From Fretibacterium sp. (lineage in GTDB: Bacteria; Synergistota; Synergistia; Synergistales; Aminobacteriaceae): a stretch of DNA of 35,381 nt. Below, in pieces: positions 15,003 to 23,036 of this stretch. The notes under the pieces were generated by a model. It saw only the letters and a list, made by a program, of their open reading frames with translations. It had not been told where the DNA came from and searched no databases. The position numbers and the translations under genes are program-made. Each line of letters opens with the position of its first letter. Positions within the stretch are counted from its first letter, which is position 1. The stretch spans positions 1 to 35,381 of the forward strand of contig JAIKZX010000225.1 in NCBI GenBank assembly GCA_024681935.1, given 5' to 3'.

Positions 15003-15448
15003 GGACGGGAAAAACAAAAAAGACGTCAAAACTTGCGCGGTTCAGCATCACGATGCCCGAGCCTCTTCTTCAGGAGTTTGACAAGCGCGTCCAAAGCTCG
15101 GGGAGAAACAACCGTTCCGAAGCTTTCCGAAAACTGATGCGGCGCTACATTGCGGAGGAACAGTGGAGGGCTGCTGCGGACTCCGGCCGGGAGGAGCGCG
15201 AGGTGTATGGAACGGTGACGCTGGTGTATGACCACCACCTCCCGAACCTCACCCGCAGGCTGACCGGCGTGCAGCACGACCATGGTAAGGTTATCCTCTG
15301 CACAACACACGTTCATGTGGCTCACGACACGTGTCTTGAGTGTATTGTCATGAGGGGGGCCCCCGGGGATGTGCAAAATTTTCTTGAAGCCCTTGGAGCG
15401 CTCCGGGGAATCAAGAGCCTCGAGAAGGTCATAGTCCAGGGTGCCTGA
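14999..15448 (+). CDS. nikR: Nickel-responsive transcriptional regulator, NikR family
   Basis: This 149-residue regulator has an N-terminal ribbon-helix-helix (LARFSITMPEPLLQEFDKRV, then NRSEAFRKLMRRYI) and a C-terminal ACT-like nickel-binding domain. The four high-affinity nickel ligands are conserved with E. coli NikR spacing: H93 (after Q92), H104 and H106 (THVHV) and C112 (DTCLE), equivalent to H76, H87, H89 and C95. It should therefore bind Ni(II) and repress nickel uptake or nickel-enzyme genes. No nickel transporter or nickel enzyme is in the window; its only partner is the membrane protein it overlaps by 4 nt, which suggests autoregulation or a partner role. A hairpin follows its stop. 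Confidence 0.92.
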   Translation: MRTGKTKKTSKLARFSITMPEPLLQEFDKRVQSSGRNNRSEAFRKLMRRYIAEEQWRAAADSGREEREVYGTVTLVYDHHLPNLTRRLTGVQHDHGKVILCTTHVHVAHDTCLECIVMRGAPGDVQNFLEALGALRGIKSLEKVIVQGA

Positions 15449-15462
15449 CCTGGTTTATATGC

Positions 15463-15500
15463 CTCAGGGGAGCAGGGGAAAAATCCTCTGCTCCCCTGAG
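15463..15500. terminator. Hairpin between convergent nikR and the TPR-protein gene
   Basis: CTCAGGGGAGCAG and CTGCTCCCCTGAG form a perfect 13-bp stem, extended by two more G-C pairs, around an A-rich loop. It starts 15 bp after the nikR stop and ends 16 bp from the stop of the opposing gene, so it probably serves both. T-runs are weak on either strand. Confidence 0.7.
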
Positions 15501-15515
15501 ATTTGTCTGCGGGGC

Positions 15516-17468
15516 TTATTGTCCTGACAGGTCCGGCCAGAGGGGCATCCAGGCTCTCGTCTGCATCAGGCCGATGTCCAGGTAGACGGCAAGCATGGAG
15601 CGGCTGGGGTATCCCGATGAGGACAGCTCCTGCGGGAGAGGAATCTGTATCTGCATCCGGGACTGGGGGATGGGAAGCTCCGGGGAGCGGTGGAGGGAGA
15701 GGAGTGTCTTCCCCCCCGTGAAGGCCGAGGCGCGCGTCAGTGGCAGCGAGGGGATATCCCGCGCCCAGATGTCCATCTCAAGGCCGTTCATCAGGCAGAA
15801 GCGCAGCAGGAAGAGAATGTCGTCCGCCGAAAAGGGGATGGAAGCGTCAGCAATGACGTGCGTCAGCGTCTCGCGGTGAAGGAACCAGAGAGGCGGGATG
15901 ACGGAGCGTATGTCGCGTCCGCGTTCGATCTGAGCCGCCTTCAGCGTGGGGGGCAGTACCTGTCCCGGCGCGAGAGCCCTGTGCAGGAGCAGCCCGTCAA
16001 AGGCCGGGGGCGTCGCAGTCCACTGGGCTGTCGAGCGGAGGGTCTTCTCGTTCCAGACGGATTGAACCACAATTGTCGCGTCCTGGAGATGGCTTGTGAA
16101 AGGGCTCCCAAGGGTTGCGCTGATGAGGAAGCTCTCCCGGTTGGCCGACTCCAGAGCCAGGGTGGGACGATAGATCCCCAAAAACCCCTGATTGAGCGTC
16201 CGGGAGGGCAGCATCACCATCTTATACAAGTGGAAAGCAGAGATATCGAAGCAGTAAAGTTCCCCTTTCGGGGAGGAAAAGAACGACCAGATGTCCTTCA
16301 GACCGGTCCACAGGGGTTCTCCCACGTTGGCAGTTTTTTCTCCCAGGTCCACGCCCAGGCAGAATATCTCCCCGCGTTCCGTGAGAACGAACAGTTCCCC
16401 CAGTGGGGACCACATGATGTCCCGCGGCACGGGGACCTCCGCGAAGAAGGCCTCCCGGCGGTTGGCAGCATTCAGGAAGTACACCCGGCCGTTCCCCCTG
16501 TCCGCCACAGCCAGCCAATCCGCATAGTGGTCCAGGGCCACCGGCTCGAACAGCATCTCAGCAGCGGGCGGGGCCCATTGACTCACGAGCTCCGGCGCGC
16601 CCTGCCCGCCAGAGGCAAAACGGTAAAAGGCGACAACGCGCGTCACAGGATCCGTGACAGCAAAATCGTTTTCCGAAAGGACTTCCGCGTCGGAGACGTC
16701 CGCTTCAATATGTCCCGCCAGGTCCAGCGAGATGGGGGTCTCCCCGTCCAGAGGGCAGGTGAAGGAGTAGATATCTCCCTCCGCGCAGAACAGGGTGAAG
16801 GTCCTGTCGCCATGGGGCAGTACCGTGACGGGTTTTCGGACGGTAAAGGAGCGGAATGCCTCCTTTGGGGCCTGGGTTTGCTCCTCCCCGGGGGCCGGTG
16901 TCACGGCAGGAACCCCCGATACGCTTGCCGGCCGAAGGTACACGCGGTCCCCCAATGTGTCCGCAATGCAAAGAGCTTCTCCCAGAGCCTCGGCCTTGCC
17001 CATGCCGCTGACATTGAACGGTTGGGCGAGCGGCAGACCAAGCTCCGTCTGCAGATCCGGTCTTGAGAGCTGCCAGCGGGGGAGAAGCGGCCGGGTCCCC
17101 AGGATGCTCCGGAGCAGACGGTCCTGTTCCACGAAGTTCCTCGCGATGCGGGGCACGGCGCTGTCCAGGGGGCGGACCTCAAGGTAGTTGGCCAGCGCGG
17201 CCCGCGCTCCCTCCCCATCGCCGGCGCGCTGAAGCGTCAGCCCGCTCAGAAGATAGTAATCCACCAGATAGGTGTTCGCCCTCAGGGCCCGGTCCAGGTA
17301 GTCCAGTGCGCTCCAGTAATCCCGGTCCATGAGATGCAGATAGGCCCGTGTGAACTGCCGTTCGGACTCATCCAGCTGTGCGCGGGGCATCTCCGCTGCC
17401 CGAACCGGCCCCGGCCCGAACGCAGCCAGGCAGACCGTCATGATCGAAAGAAGAATCGTTCGCCTCAT
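15516..17468 (-). CDS. Exported TPR-containing protein of unknown function
   Basis: This 650-residue protein has a Sec signal peptide (residues 1-25, MRRTILLSIM core, cleavage near VRA-A) and no lipobox. Residues about 36-115 form two to three TPR helices (FTRAYLHLMDRDYWSALDYL, YLLSGLTLQRAGDGEGARAA). The middle (about 200-450) is rich in short beta strands with repeated aspects such as DGETPISLDLAG, DWLAVADRGNGRVYFLNA and GELFVLTERGEIFCLG, which resemble NHL/beta-propeller blades. The C-terminal 200 residues show no motif I recognise. The start ATG has GGAGAGG upstream. A periplasmic scaffold or sensor role is plausible but unproven. It is transcribed toward nikR and follows tRNA-Asn, from which it is separated by a terminator. 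Confidence 0.85.
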   Translation of the reverse strand: MRRTILLSIMTVCLAAFGPGPVRAAEMPRAQLDESERQFTRAYLHLMDRDYWSALDYLDRALRANTYLVDYYLLSGLTLQRAGDGEGARAALANYLEVRPLDSAVPRIARNFVEQDRLLRSILGTRPLLPRWQLSRPDLQTELGLPLAQPFNVSGMGKAEALGEALCIADTLGDRVYLRPASVSGVPAVTPAPGEEQTQAPKEAFRSFTVRKPVTVLPHGDRTFTLFCAEGDIYSFTCPLDGETPISLDLAGHIEADVSDAEVLSENDFAVTDPVTRVVAFYRFASGGQGAPELVSQWAPPAAEMLFEPVALDHYADWLAVADRGNGRVYFLNAANRREAFFAEVPVPRDIMWSPLGELFVLTERGEIFCLGVDLGEKTANVGEPLWTGLKDIWSFFSSPKGELYCFDISAFHLYKMVMLPSRTLNQGFLGIYRPTLALESANRESFLISATLGSPFTSHLQDATIVVQSVWNEKTLRSTAQWTATPPAFDGLLLHRALAPGQVLPPTLKAAQIERGRDIRSVIPPLWFLHRETLTHVIADASIPFSADDILFLLRFCLMNGLEMDIWARDIPSLPLTRASAFTGGKTLLSLHRSPELPIPQSRMQIQIPLPQELSSSGYPSRSMLAVYLDIGLMQTRAWMPLWPDLSGQ

Positions 17469-17522
17469 CCTTTATCCTCTCCCACTGAGATGTTTATTAT
17501 CATCGTTGTTTTTAAAGTTCTT

Positions 17523-17553
17523 AAAAAAAATCCCGCCTTTTGGGCGGGATTTT
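17523..17553 (-). terminator. Rho-independent terminator of tRNA-Asn
   Basis: AAAATCCCGCC and GGCGGGATTTT form an 11-bp stem with a 5-nt loop. On the minus strand it continues into a run of eight T residues in total. It lies about 30 bp downstream of tRNA-Asn and upstream of the TPR-protein gene. Confidence 0.9.
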
Positions 17554-17584
17554 ATCGATTACCGGCTTTGCCCGGAGAATCTTC

Positions 17585-17660
17585 TGGCTCCACGACCAGG
17601 ACTCGAACCTGGAACCTAGTGATTAACAGTCACCCGCTCTGCCGATTGAGCTATCGTGGA
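17585..17660 (-). tRNA. tRNA-Asn (anticodon GTT)
   Basis: A complete 76-nt cloverleaf including encoded CCA: acceptor TCCACGA/TCGTGGA, D arm GCTC..GAGC, anticodon arm GGTGA-CTGTTAA-TCACT, T arm CCAGG-TTCGAGT-CCTGG and discriminator G. The loop CTGTTAA gives anticodon GTT. It has a consensus promoter and its own terminator, so it is a single-gene transcription unit. Confidence 0.97.
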
Positions 17661-17674
17661 ACATAACAGAGGGA

Positions 17675-17703
17675 ATTATACCCCCTTCCCCAACCCCTGT
17701 CAA
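17675..17703 (-). promoter_or_regulatory. Consensus sigma70 promoter of tRNA-Asn
   Basis: On the minus strand: TTGACA, a 17-bp purine-rich spacer, TATAAT, a perfect match to the sigma70 consensus. The -10 ends 15 bp before the mature 5' end of the tRNA. Confidence 0.92.
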
Positions 17704-17765
17704 CGTTAGGATTATAAAAGCGAAAATTTTTTCAGTGCCACTTCATTTCATTTTCTTAAGTTAAA

Positions 17766-17774
17766 TGATATAAT
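17766..17774 (+). promoter_or_regulatory. Extended -10 promoter of the amino-acid ABC operon
   Basis: TGaTATAAT is a perfect extended -10 without a good -35. Transcription would start near 17781, leaving a leader of about 80 nt before the AGGAGG site of the binding-protein gene. Confidence 0.65.
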
Positions 17775-17859
17775 TTCAGAATTATCAGGGATGCGTAGGG
17801 AAAAGGAATCTGCGCGCTTCCTGGGCTTTGAAATAACAACAATCACTTAGGAGGTTTCG

Positions 17860-18690
17860 ATGATGAAAGGGAACAGAAGGATATGGACGCTGTGTTTTGC
17901 GCTGGCGGCCCTTTTTTCCGTAACGTTGTGCGCCGCCGCGGAGGAGAAGCTGACGGGCGTGGAGCAGCTCAAGACGTCGTATCTGGCGGCCCAGCGCGGC
18001 ACGGTGGGGCAGTTTATCGCTGAGGATCTGCTGGGCGACAAAAAGGGTGAATTGCTGACGACCTATGAGAAGTATGTGGATGCCATCGCCTCGCTCCGGC
18101 AGGGCAAGGTCCGTGCCGTGGTGATGGACGAGCTGCCTGCCAAACGTTTCCTGAACGAGGTGAAAGGGCTGGCAATCATGAGTGAAGCCCTGTCGGAGGA
18201 GAGCTACGCCATTGGCTTCAGGAAGGGCAACGCGGAGCTTCTCGGCCAGGTGAACAAGGCGCTCTCTGAGCTCAAGGCGGACGGGAGCCTTGCGGCCATA
18301 TTCGATAAATATCTCAACGGCGACGTTGCGTCTGTCAGCCCTGAGAAGATTGACATGAATAAGGGGGCTAAGGGCGGTCTCCTCGTCGTGGGGACCGAAG
18401 CCGGTTTTGCCCCCTATGAGCTGAAGGTGGGCAGCGGCTATATCGGCATCGATATCGAGATGTGCGCGGCCATCGCAAAAAAACTGGACCGGGTGCTGGT
18501 CATCGAGAACATGAACTTTGACGCGCTGCCCATGGCTGTGGCTACAGGCAAGGTCGACATGATCTGCGCCGGCATCACCGTCACGGAGGAGCGCAAGGAA
18601 AACATGGACTTCTCAGATAATTATGTGGAGGGAGCCCGGCAGGTCGCGGTAGTGCGCGCGGATGACTATCAGGCTCCGGCAGGGAAGTAG
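17860..18690 (+). CDS. Circularly permuted amino-acid ABC transporter substrate-binding protein (operon copy)
   Basis: This 276-residue periplasmic protein has a signal peptide (about residues 1-27, cleavage near CAA-AEE; no proper lipobox). AGGAGG lies 5 nt before the first ATG and 8 nt before a second ATG three bases later, either of which could be used. As in the paralogue at 3379-4200, SBP_bac_3 halves are swapped. Residues 34-152 correspond to the usual second half (SYLAAQRGTVGQF, VVMDELPAK with D90, ESYAIGFRKGN, VNKALSELKADGSLAAIFDKYL). A linker ending in NKGAKGG follows. Residues 173-268 correspond to the usual first half (LVVGTEAGFAPYEL, GIDIEMCAAIAKKL, AGITVTEER, FSDNY). Carboxylate-binding Arg and amino-group-binding Asp are both kept. 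It is first in an operon with the permease and ATPase, so it is the ligand receptor for amino-acid uptake. Confidence 0.93.
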   Translation: MMKGNRRIWTLCFALAALFSVTLCAAAEEKLTGVEQLKTSYLAAQRGTVGQFIAEDLLGDKKGELLTTYEKYVDAIASLRQGKVRAVVMDELPAKRFLNEVKGLAIMSEALSEESYAIGFRKGNAELLGQVNKALSELKADGSLAAIFDKYLNGDVASVSPEKIDMNKGAKGGLLVVGTEAGFAPYELKVGSGYIGIDIEMCAAIAKKLDRVLVIENMNFDALPMAVATGKVDMICAGITVTEERKENMDFSDNYVEGARQVAVVRADDYQAPAGK

Positions 18691-18691
18691 G

Positions 18692-19504
18692 ATGAGAGCA
18701 GACATAAATTCGAGACGGGGCGTGGGGCGCGGGGACGTTATCCTTGCGGTTTGCGCCGCCGCTTTGTTGTTCCTTCTGTTCCGCTCCGGTTTCTTCACAG
18801 AGGCGGCGTGGGATGATTTCAGCCGGCGTTTCTACCAGAACTTCGTCAAAGACCGGCGTTACATGATGCTTGTAGACGGCTTGAAGGCCACGCTGTTCAT
18901 GACGGCATTCTCAACGCTTATCGGGCTGGCTGTCGGACTCATTCTGAGCGTCATCCGCGTGGCGTACAAGGGGGGCGTTCCCATCCGCCTTCTCAATGCC
19001 TTTGCGGAGTGCTACATCACCGTCCTGCGGGGAACACCGGCCATGGTGCAGCTTTTGATCTGGAACTTCACCATCTTCGCCTCGGCCCGGGAGCTCAACA
19101 CGCAGTACATCGCCATCCTGGCCTTTGGGCTCAACTCCGGGGCCTATGTGGCGGAAATATTTCGCGGGGGCATTGAGTCCATTGACCCCGGCCAGATGGA
19201 GGCCGGGCGTTCGCTGGGCCTGTCCTACGGCACGTCCATGCGTTTCATCGTCCTGCCGCAAGCCCTGCGCAATGTTGTTCCCATGCTGTTCAACGAATTT
19301 ATCGCCCTGCTGAAGGAGACGTCCGTTGCGGGGTACATTGGCATCGACGACCTGACCCGTGCCGGGCAGAACATCCAGGCCCTGACCCTGGAGCACTCTC
19401 AGCCCCTGGTGATGGTGGCCATTATCTATCTGGTGATTGTCCTGTTCCTGACGGGTGTGGTGCGCCGGCTGGAACAGTGGCTGAGCCGCGGCAGAAGGGG
19501 GTAG
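18692..19504 (+). CDS. Polar amino-acid ABC transporter permease (HisM/GlnP type)
   Basis: This 270-residue inner-membrane protein has about five membrane segments (around 14-32, 66-92, 112-130, 138-158 and 238-258). The N-terminal His/Glu/Gln permease motif [18 protein letters not shown] is present. The EAA loop that docks the ATPase reads [21 protein letters not shown] (about 169-189), and the [13 protein letters not shown] segment follows. The ATG at 18692 is one base after the stop of the binding-protein gene. The track start at 18662 overlaps that gene and lacks a ribosome site. A single permease gene implies a homodimeric channel. It likely serves the permuted binding protein just upstream and perhaps the solitary one at 3379-4200. 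Confidence 0.94.
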   Translation: MRADINSRRGVGRGDVILAVCAAALLFLLFRSGFFTEAAWDDFSRRFYQNFVKDRRYMMLVDGLKATLFMTAFSTLIGLAVGLILSVIRVAYKGGVPIRLLNAFAECYITVLRGTPAMVQLLIWNFTIFASARELNTQYIAILAFGLNSGAYVAEIFRGGIESIDPGQMEAGRSLGLSYGTSMRFIVLPQALRNVVPMLFNEFIALLKETSVAGYIGIDDLTRAGQNIQALTLEHSQPLVMVAIIYLVIVLFLTGVVRRLEQWLSRGRRG

Positions 19505-19509
19505 GAACA

Positions 19510-20259
19510 ATGGACGATATGAAAACCCCGATGATCGAGGTCAGGGATCTTCGCAAGGTCTTTGGCGAGCTGACGGTTCTGAATGGAATCAGCACAGGCA
19601 TCTGCAGGGGCGAGAAGGTGGCTGTGATTGGCCCCTCCGGTTCCGGCAAGAGCACGTTCCTGCGCTGTCTGAACCGCATGGAGGAGCCCACCTCCGGCGT
19701 CATTCGCTTCAAGGGGGAGGACATCACCGCCCCCGGCTGCGACATCGACCAGATCCGCAGCCATGTGGGGATGGTCTTCCAGCACTTTAACCTCTTTCCG
19801 CACCTCACGGTGCGCCGCAATATCACCCTGGCCCCGACGCAGCTTAAGATTATGGACCAGGCGAGGGCAGACAAACGGGCTGAAGAGCTGCTGGCCCGCG
19901 TGGGACTGGCAGACAAGGTGGACGAATGGCCGGAGCGCCTTTCCGGCGGACAGAAACAGCGTGTCGCCATTGCCCGCGCTCTGGCGATGGACCCGGACGT
20001 TCTTCTCTTCGACGAGCCGACCAGCGCGCTGGATCCGGAGATGATCGGCGAGGTGCTGGCGGTTATGAAGGAGCTGGCCGACGAGGGAATGACAATGTAC
20101 CTCGTTACTCATGAAATGGGCTTTGCCCGCGAGGTGGCTGACCGCGTGCTCTTCATGGACGGGGGGCTTATCGCCGAGGAGGGCACGCCGGAGGAAGTCT
20201 TCGATCACCCTCGTGAACCCCGCACGGTGGAGTTCCTCTCCAAGGTACTGAGACGCTGA
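19510..20259 (+). CDS. Amino-acid ABC transporter ATP-binding protein (GlnQ/HisP type)
   Basis: This 249-residue cytosolic ATPase powers the upstream permease. All ABC motifs are present: Walker [10 protein letters not shown] (41-49), Q-loop [10 protein letters not shown] (Q91), signature LSGGQKQR (144-151), Walker [15 protein letters not shown] (about 164-177) and H-loop H201 in VTHEMGFA. The NLFPHLT and [15 protein letters not shown] segments are characteristic of polar amino-acid importers. I use the ATG at 19510 ([14 protein letters not shown]), 5 nt after the permease stop and preceded by GGGGGTAGGA; the track's earlier GTG/TTG extension lies inside the permease gene. Confidence 0.95.
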   Translation: MDDMKTPMIEVRDLRKVFGELTVLNGISTGICRGEKVAVIGPSGSGKSTFLRCLNRMEEPTSGVIRFKGEDITAPGCDIDQIRSHVGMVFQHFNLFPHLTVRRNITLAPTQLKIMDQARADKRAEELLARVGLADKVDEWPERLSGGQKQRVAIARALAMDPDVLLFDEPTSALDPEMIGEVLAVMKELADEGMTMYLVTHEMGFAREVADRVLFMDGGLIAEEGTPEEVFDHPREPRTVEFLSKVLRR

Positions 20260-20290
20260 CGCGGAAGAATGCCACAGAGGAGGGGATATC

Positions 20291-21505
20291 ATGGGAGACT
20301 TTGCTGAATGCCTGGCTCCGGAAGAGGCAAAACATTATATTGATAAGGTTGTGGCGTGGCGGCGGGACATTCACCGCCACCCGGAATTGAGTCAGCAGGA
20401 GGAGAGGACTTCGGCCCTCGTCACGGAGGTCCTGACGGGTCTGGGCCTGGAGGTGCGGAGCAACGTGGGGGGATATGGGGTCGTCGGTCTGCTGCGTGGA
20501 AAAACGGGCGGCAGGACCGTGGGACTGAGGGCGGACATGGACGCCCTGCCCCTGAAGGAGGAGACGGGCCTGCCCTACGCTTCGGAGTCCGAGGGCGTCA
20601 TGCACGCCTGTGGACACGACACCCACACGGCCATGCTGCTGGGTACGGCCTGTGCTCTGGCGGACAGACGGGAGAAAATTTTGGGGAATGTGAAGTTCCT
20701 GTTCCAGCCCGCTGAGGAGCTGAACCCGATTGGCGGCGCCCCGGGGATGATTGCCGGCGGTGCGCTGGAGGAGCCCCATGTGGATGCGCTTTTCGCGCTG
20801 CACGTCTGGCCCCGCTTTACGACGGGAACAGTGGCCATGAAGCCGGGGCCCCAGATGGGGGCGTCAGACCGGCTTTTCCTGACAGTGCACGGCAAGTCCG
20901 CCCACGGCTCCGCGCCGGACCAGGGAATTGACGCGGTCATGATCGCCTCCCAGGTGGTCTCAGGGCTCCAGAGCATCGTGAGCCGCAGCGTCTCCCCTCT
21001 GGATTCTGCAGTTGTTACGATTGGCACCATCAAAGGCGGCTGGCGCTACAACGTCATTCCCGACCGCGTGGAAATGGAGGGCACGGTCCGCACGCTCCGT
21101 GAGGGAACCCAGGCGCTCATGCCGGAGCTCATCACCCGCACGGCTAAGGGCATAGCGGAGTCGCTGGGGGGGAGCTGTGAGGTGAAGTACGTCAAGGGCT
21201 ATCCCCCGATGGTGAATGACCCCGCACTGTTTGAGCTGGCAGCGAGGGCCGTGCGGCGGGCCATGGGGCCGGACGCACTGGTTGTGGCCGAACAGCCGGA
21301 ACTGGGGGCGGAGGATTTCGCATTCTTCGCGCGGGAACGCCCCTCGGTGATGGGCTGGCTGGGATGCCGCCCGAAAGGGGCACGTCCTGAGGACACCGCC
21401 GTTCTGCACAACACACGCTTCTGTCCGGACGAAGGCTGTTTCCCCTACGGGATGAGCTTCCTGGCTTCCTGCGCGCTGGGTTTTCTGAACAGCCCCGCCT
21501 CCTGA
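20291..21505 (+). CDS. M20 family metallo-amidohydrolase (M20D, hippurate hydrolase-like)
   Basis: This 404-residue cytosolic di-metal hydrolase belongs to the M20D/HipO-AmaA group, which cleave N-acyl amino acids, aminobenzoyl-glutamate-type amides or dipeptides. Motifs in order: RADMDALP (80-87), ACGHDTHTAMLLG with the metal ligands C107, H109 and H112, QPAEEL (E142, E143) with the catalytic Glu, the dimerisation-lid MGASDRLFLTVHGKSAH, VIPDRVEMEGTVRT, and the C-terminal GAEDFAFF. GAGGAGGGG precedes the ATG. It follows the ABC ATPase by 31 nt in the same direction, suggesting that the transporter imports an acylated or conjugated amino acid that this enzyme opens, or simply that both feed amino-acid catabolism. 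Confidence 0.92.
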   Translation: MGDFAECLAPEEAKHYIDKVVAWRRDIHRHPELSQQEERTSALVTEVLTGLGLEVRSNVGGYGVVGLLRGKTGGRTVGLRADMDALPLKEETGLPYASESEGVMHACGHDTHTAMLLGTACALADRREKILGNVKFLFQPAEELNPIGGAPGMIAGGALEEPHVDALFALHVWPRFTTGTVAMKPGPQMGASDRLFLTVHGKSAHGSAPDQGIDAVMIASQVVSGLQSIVSRSVSPLDSAVVTIGTIKGGWRYNVIPDRVEMEGTVRTLREGTQALMPELITRTAKGIAESLGGSCEVKYVKGYPPMVNDPALFELAARAVRRAMGPDALVVAEQPELGAEDFAFFARERPSVMGWLGCRPKGARPEDTAVLHNTRFCPDEGCFPYGMSFLASCALGFLNSPAS

Positions 21506-21535
21506 TTTTCAGACACTTTTGGGCTTCAAATTCAA

Positions 21536-21567
21536 GACGACGGGAGACGATTGCGCCTCCCGTCGTC
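21536..21567. terminator. Hairpin between convergent M20 and pgi genes
   Basis: GACGACGGGAG and CTCCCGTCGTC form a perfect 11-bp stem with a 10-nt loop. It sits between the stops of the amidohydrolase (+) and pgi (-) and can act on both. T-runs are poor. Confidence 0.68.
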
Positions 21568-21587
21568 TGCTGTCACAAACTTGTCCT

Positions 21588-22907
21588 TTACTTGTTATAC
21601 CCTGGTTTGCCCAGCAGCTTGAACATATTGCTCTTGTAGAACTCCACGCCCGGCTGGTCGAAGGGATTGATTCCGTTTATATAGCCGCTGACGCCCACGG
21701 CAAACTCAAAGAAGTAGAAGAGCTGCCCAAGACTGAACTCGTCCTGTTTCGGGATATTGACGATGAAGTTGGGCACGCCGCCGGCCACATGGGCCTCCAT
21801 CGTTCCCTGCATGGCGCAGCGGTTGACGTAGCTCATGGATTTGCCGGCCAGGTAGTTCAGCCCGTCAACGTTGTTTTCCTGAGCCTTGAGCGTGAAGTCA
21901 CGTTTGGGCTCCTCCAGGCTGAGAACGGTCTCGAACATCAAACGGCTGCCGTCCTGAATGAACTGTCCCATGGAATGAAGGTCGGTGGTCAGGTCCACGG
22001 ACGCGGGCATGATGCCCTTCTGGTCCTTGCCCTCGCTCTCCCCATAGAGCTGCTTCCACCACTCGGAGACGTAGTGCATGGAGGGCTCGTAGTTCGCCAG
22101 GACCTCCACGTCCTTGCCCTTGCGGTGCAGGATGTTCCGCAGCGCTGCGTACTGGAGTGCAGGATTCTCCTCAAAACTTTTGTTCAGCGCCACCTCGCGG
22201 AAAGCAGCCGCGCCCTCCATCAGTTTGTCGATGTCCGCACCGCTGACAGCGATAGGCAGAAGCCCCACCGCCGTCAGCACGGAGAACCGCCCGCCCACGT
22301 CGTCCGGAATGACGAAGCACTCATACCCTGCCTCGTCCGAGAGAGTCTTGAGCGCCCCCCGGGCCTTGTCCGTGGTGGAGTAGACGCGCCTGGCCGCGCC
22401 CTCTTTGCCGTATTTTTTGATCAGAAGCTCCTGGAACACGCGAAAGGCGATGGCAGACTCCGTCGTCGTCCCGGATTTGGAGATGACGTTGATGGAGAAG
22501 TCCTTGCCCTCCAGCAGGCCGATGACCTCCTCGATGTAGGTCCCGTTCATGCTGTTGCCAACGTAATAAATCTGCGGCGTCTTGCGGGCTTCCTTGCTCA
22601 TGTCGTTGTAGAAGCTGCCGCGGAGGAAGTCTATGGCCGCCCTCGCGCCGAGGTATGAGCCGCCGATGCCGATTACCAGCAGCACGTCGGAGTCCTCCTG
22701 GATACGCTTTGCCGCCGCTTTGATGCGGGCGAATTCCTGCTTGTCGTAGTTCACGGGCAGATCGATCCAGCCCAGAAAACCGTTGCCCTCACCCTTGCGG
22801 GACTTCAGCCTCTCCGCCGCATTCAGGGCGGTGAACTTCATGCTCTCTACCTCATGCGCCGCCACAAAGGCGGAGGCATGAGAATAGTCAAAGCTAATGT
22901 TCTTCAT
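21588..22907 (-). CDS. pgi: Glucose-6-phosphate isomerase
   Basis: This 439-residue glycolytic enzyme interconverts glucose-6-phosphate and fructose-6-phosphate. It is of the short bacterial type. The SIS-domain phosphate-binding segments are clear: [34 protein letters not shown] and [17 protein letters not shown]. The catalytic Glu lies in the [22 protein letters not shown] region and the C-terminal [18 protein letters not shown] contains the conserved Gln/His-Lys end. The ATG has GGAG about 10 nt upstream. A glucokinase-type gene lies 8 kb away, so entry of glucose into glycolysis is complete for these two steps. The upstream region carries repeated ATAACATT boxes. Confidence 0.96.
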   Translation of the reverse strand: MKNISFDYSHASAFVAAHEVESMKFTALNAAERLKSRKGEGNGFLGWIDLPVNYDKQEFARIKAAAKRIQEDSDVLLVIGIGGSYLGARAAIDFLRGSFYNDMSKEARKTPQIYYVGNSMNGTYIEEVIGLLEGKDFSINVISKSGTTTESAIAFRVFQELLIKKYGKEGAARRVYSTTDKARGALKTLSDEAGYECFVIPDDVGGRFSVLTAVGLLPIAVSGADIDKLMEGAAAFREVALNKSFEENPALQYAALRNILHRKGKDVEVLANYEPSMHYVSEWWKQLYGESEGKDQKGIMPASVDLTTDLHSMGQFIQDGSRLMFETVLSLEEPKRDFTLKAQENNVDGLNYLAGKSMSYVNRCAMQGTMEAHVAGGVPNFIVNIPKQDEFSLGQLFYFFEFAVGVSGYINGINPFDQPGVEFYKSNMFKLLGKPGYNK

Positions 22908-22930
22908 AACATTCGCTCTCCTTTTGTTTG

Positions 22931-22964
22931 TTCATAACATTGACTGGACCTGAAAGAATGTTAT
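22931..22964. promoter_or_regulatory. ATAACATT inverted repeat, candidate operator at pgi
   Basis: ATAACATT at 22934-22941 and its complement AATGTTAT at 22957-22964 form a perfect 8-bp inverted repeat with a 15-bp spacer. A further direct copy of TTCATAACATT occurs at 22903-22913, over the pgi start codon, exactly 28 bp from the copy at 22931-22941. The repeat overlaps the predicted -10. Confidence 0.4.
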
Positions 22965-22987
22965 CATAAGCTGAACTTTCTTGTAAA
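22958..22987 (-). promoter_or_regulatory. Candidate pgi promoter
   Basis: On the minus strand TTTACA, an 18-bp spacer and TAACAT, preceded by TGa as in an extended -10. Transcription would begin inside the inverted repeat, about 45 nt before the ATG. Confidence 0.45.
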
Positions 22988-23036
22988 TACCTCAAAAAAA
23001 CTCTGTCATTATCCTCCCGGTGACCGGAAGCGGTTT

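Noticed and set aside
17860-18690. Swapped halves explained by frameshift, gene fusion of two different binding proteins, or assembly error
   Set aside because: One uninterrupted frame, one signal peptide, each half present once, and an independent paralogue with the same order and linker.
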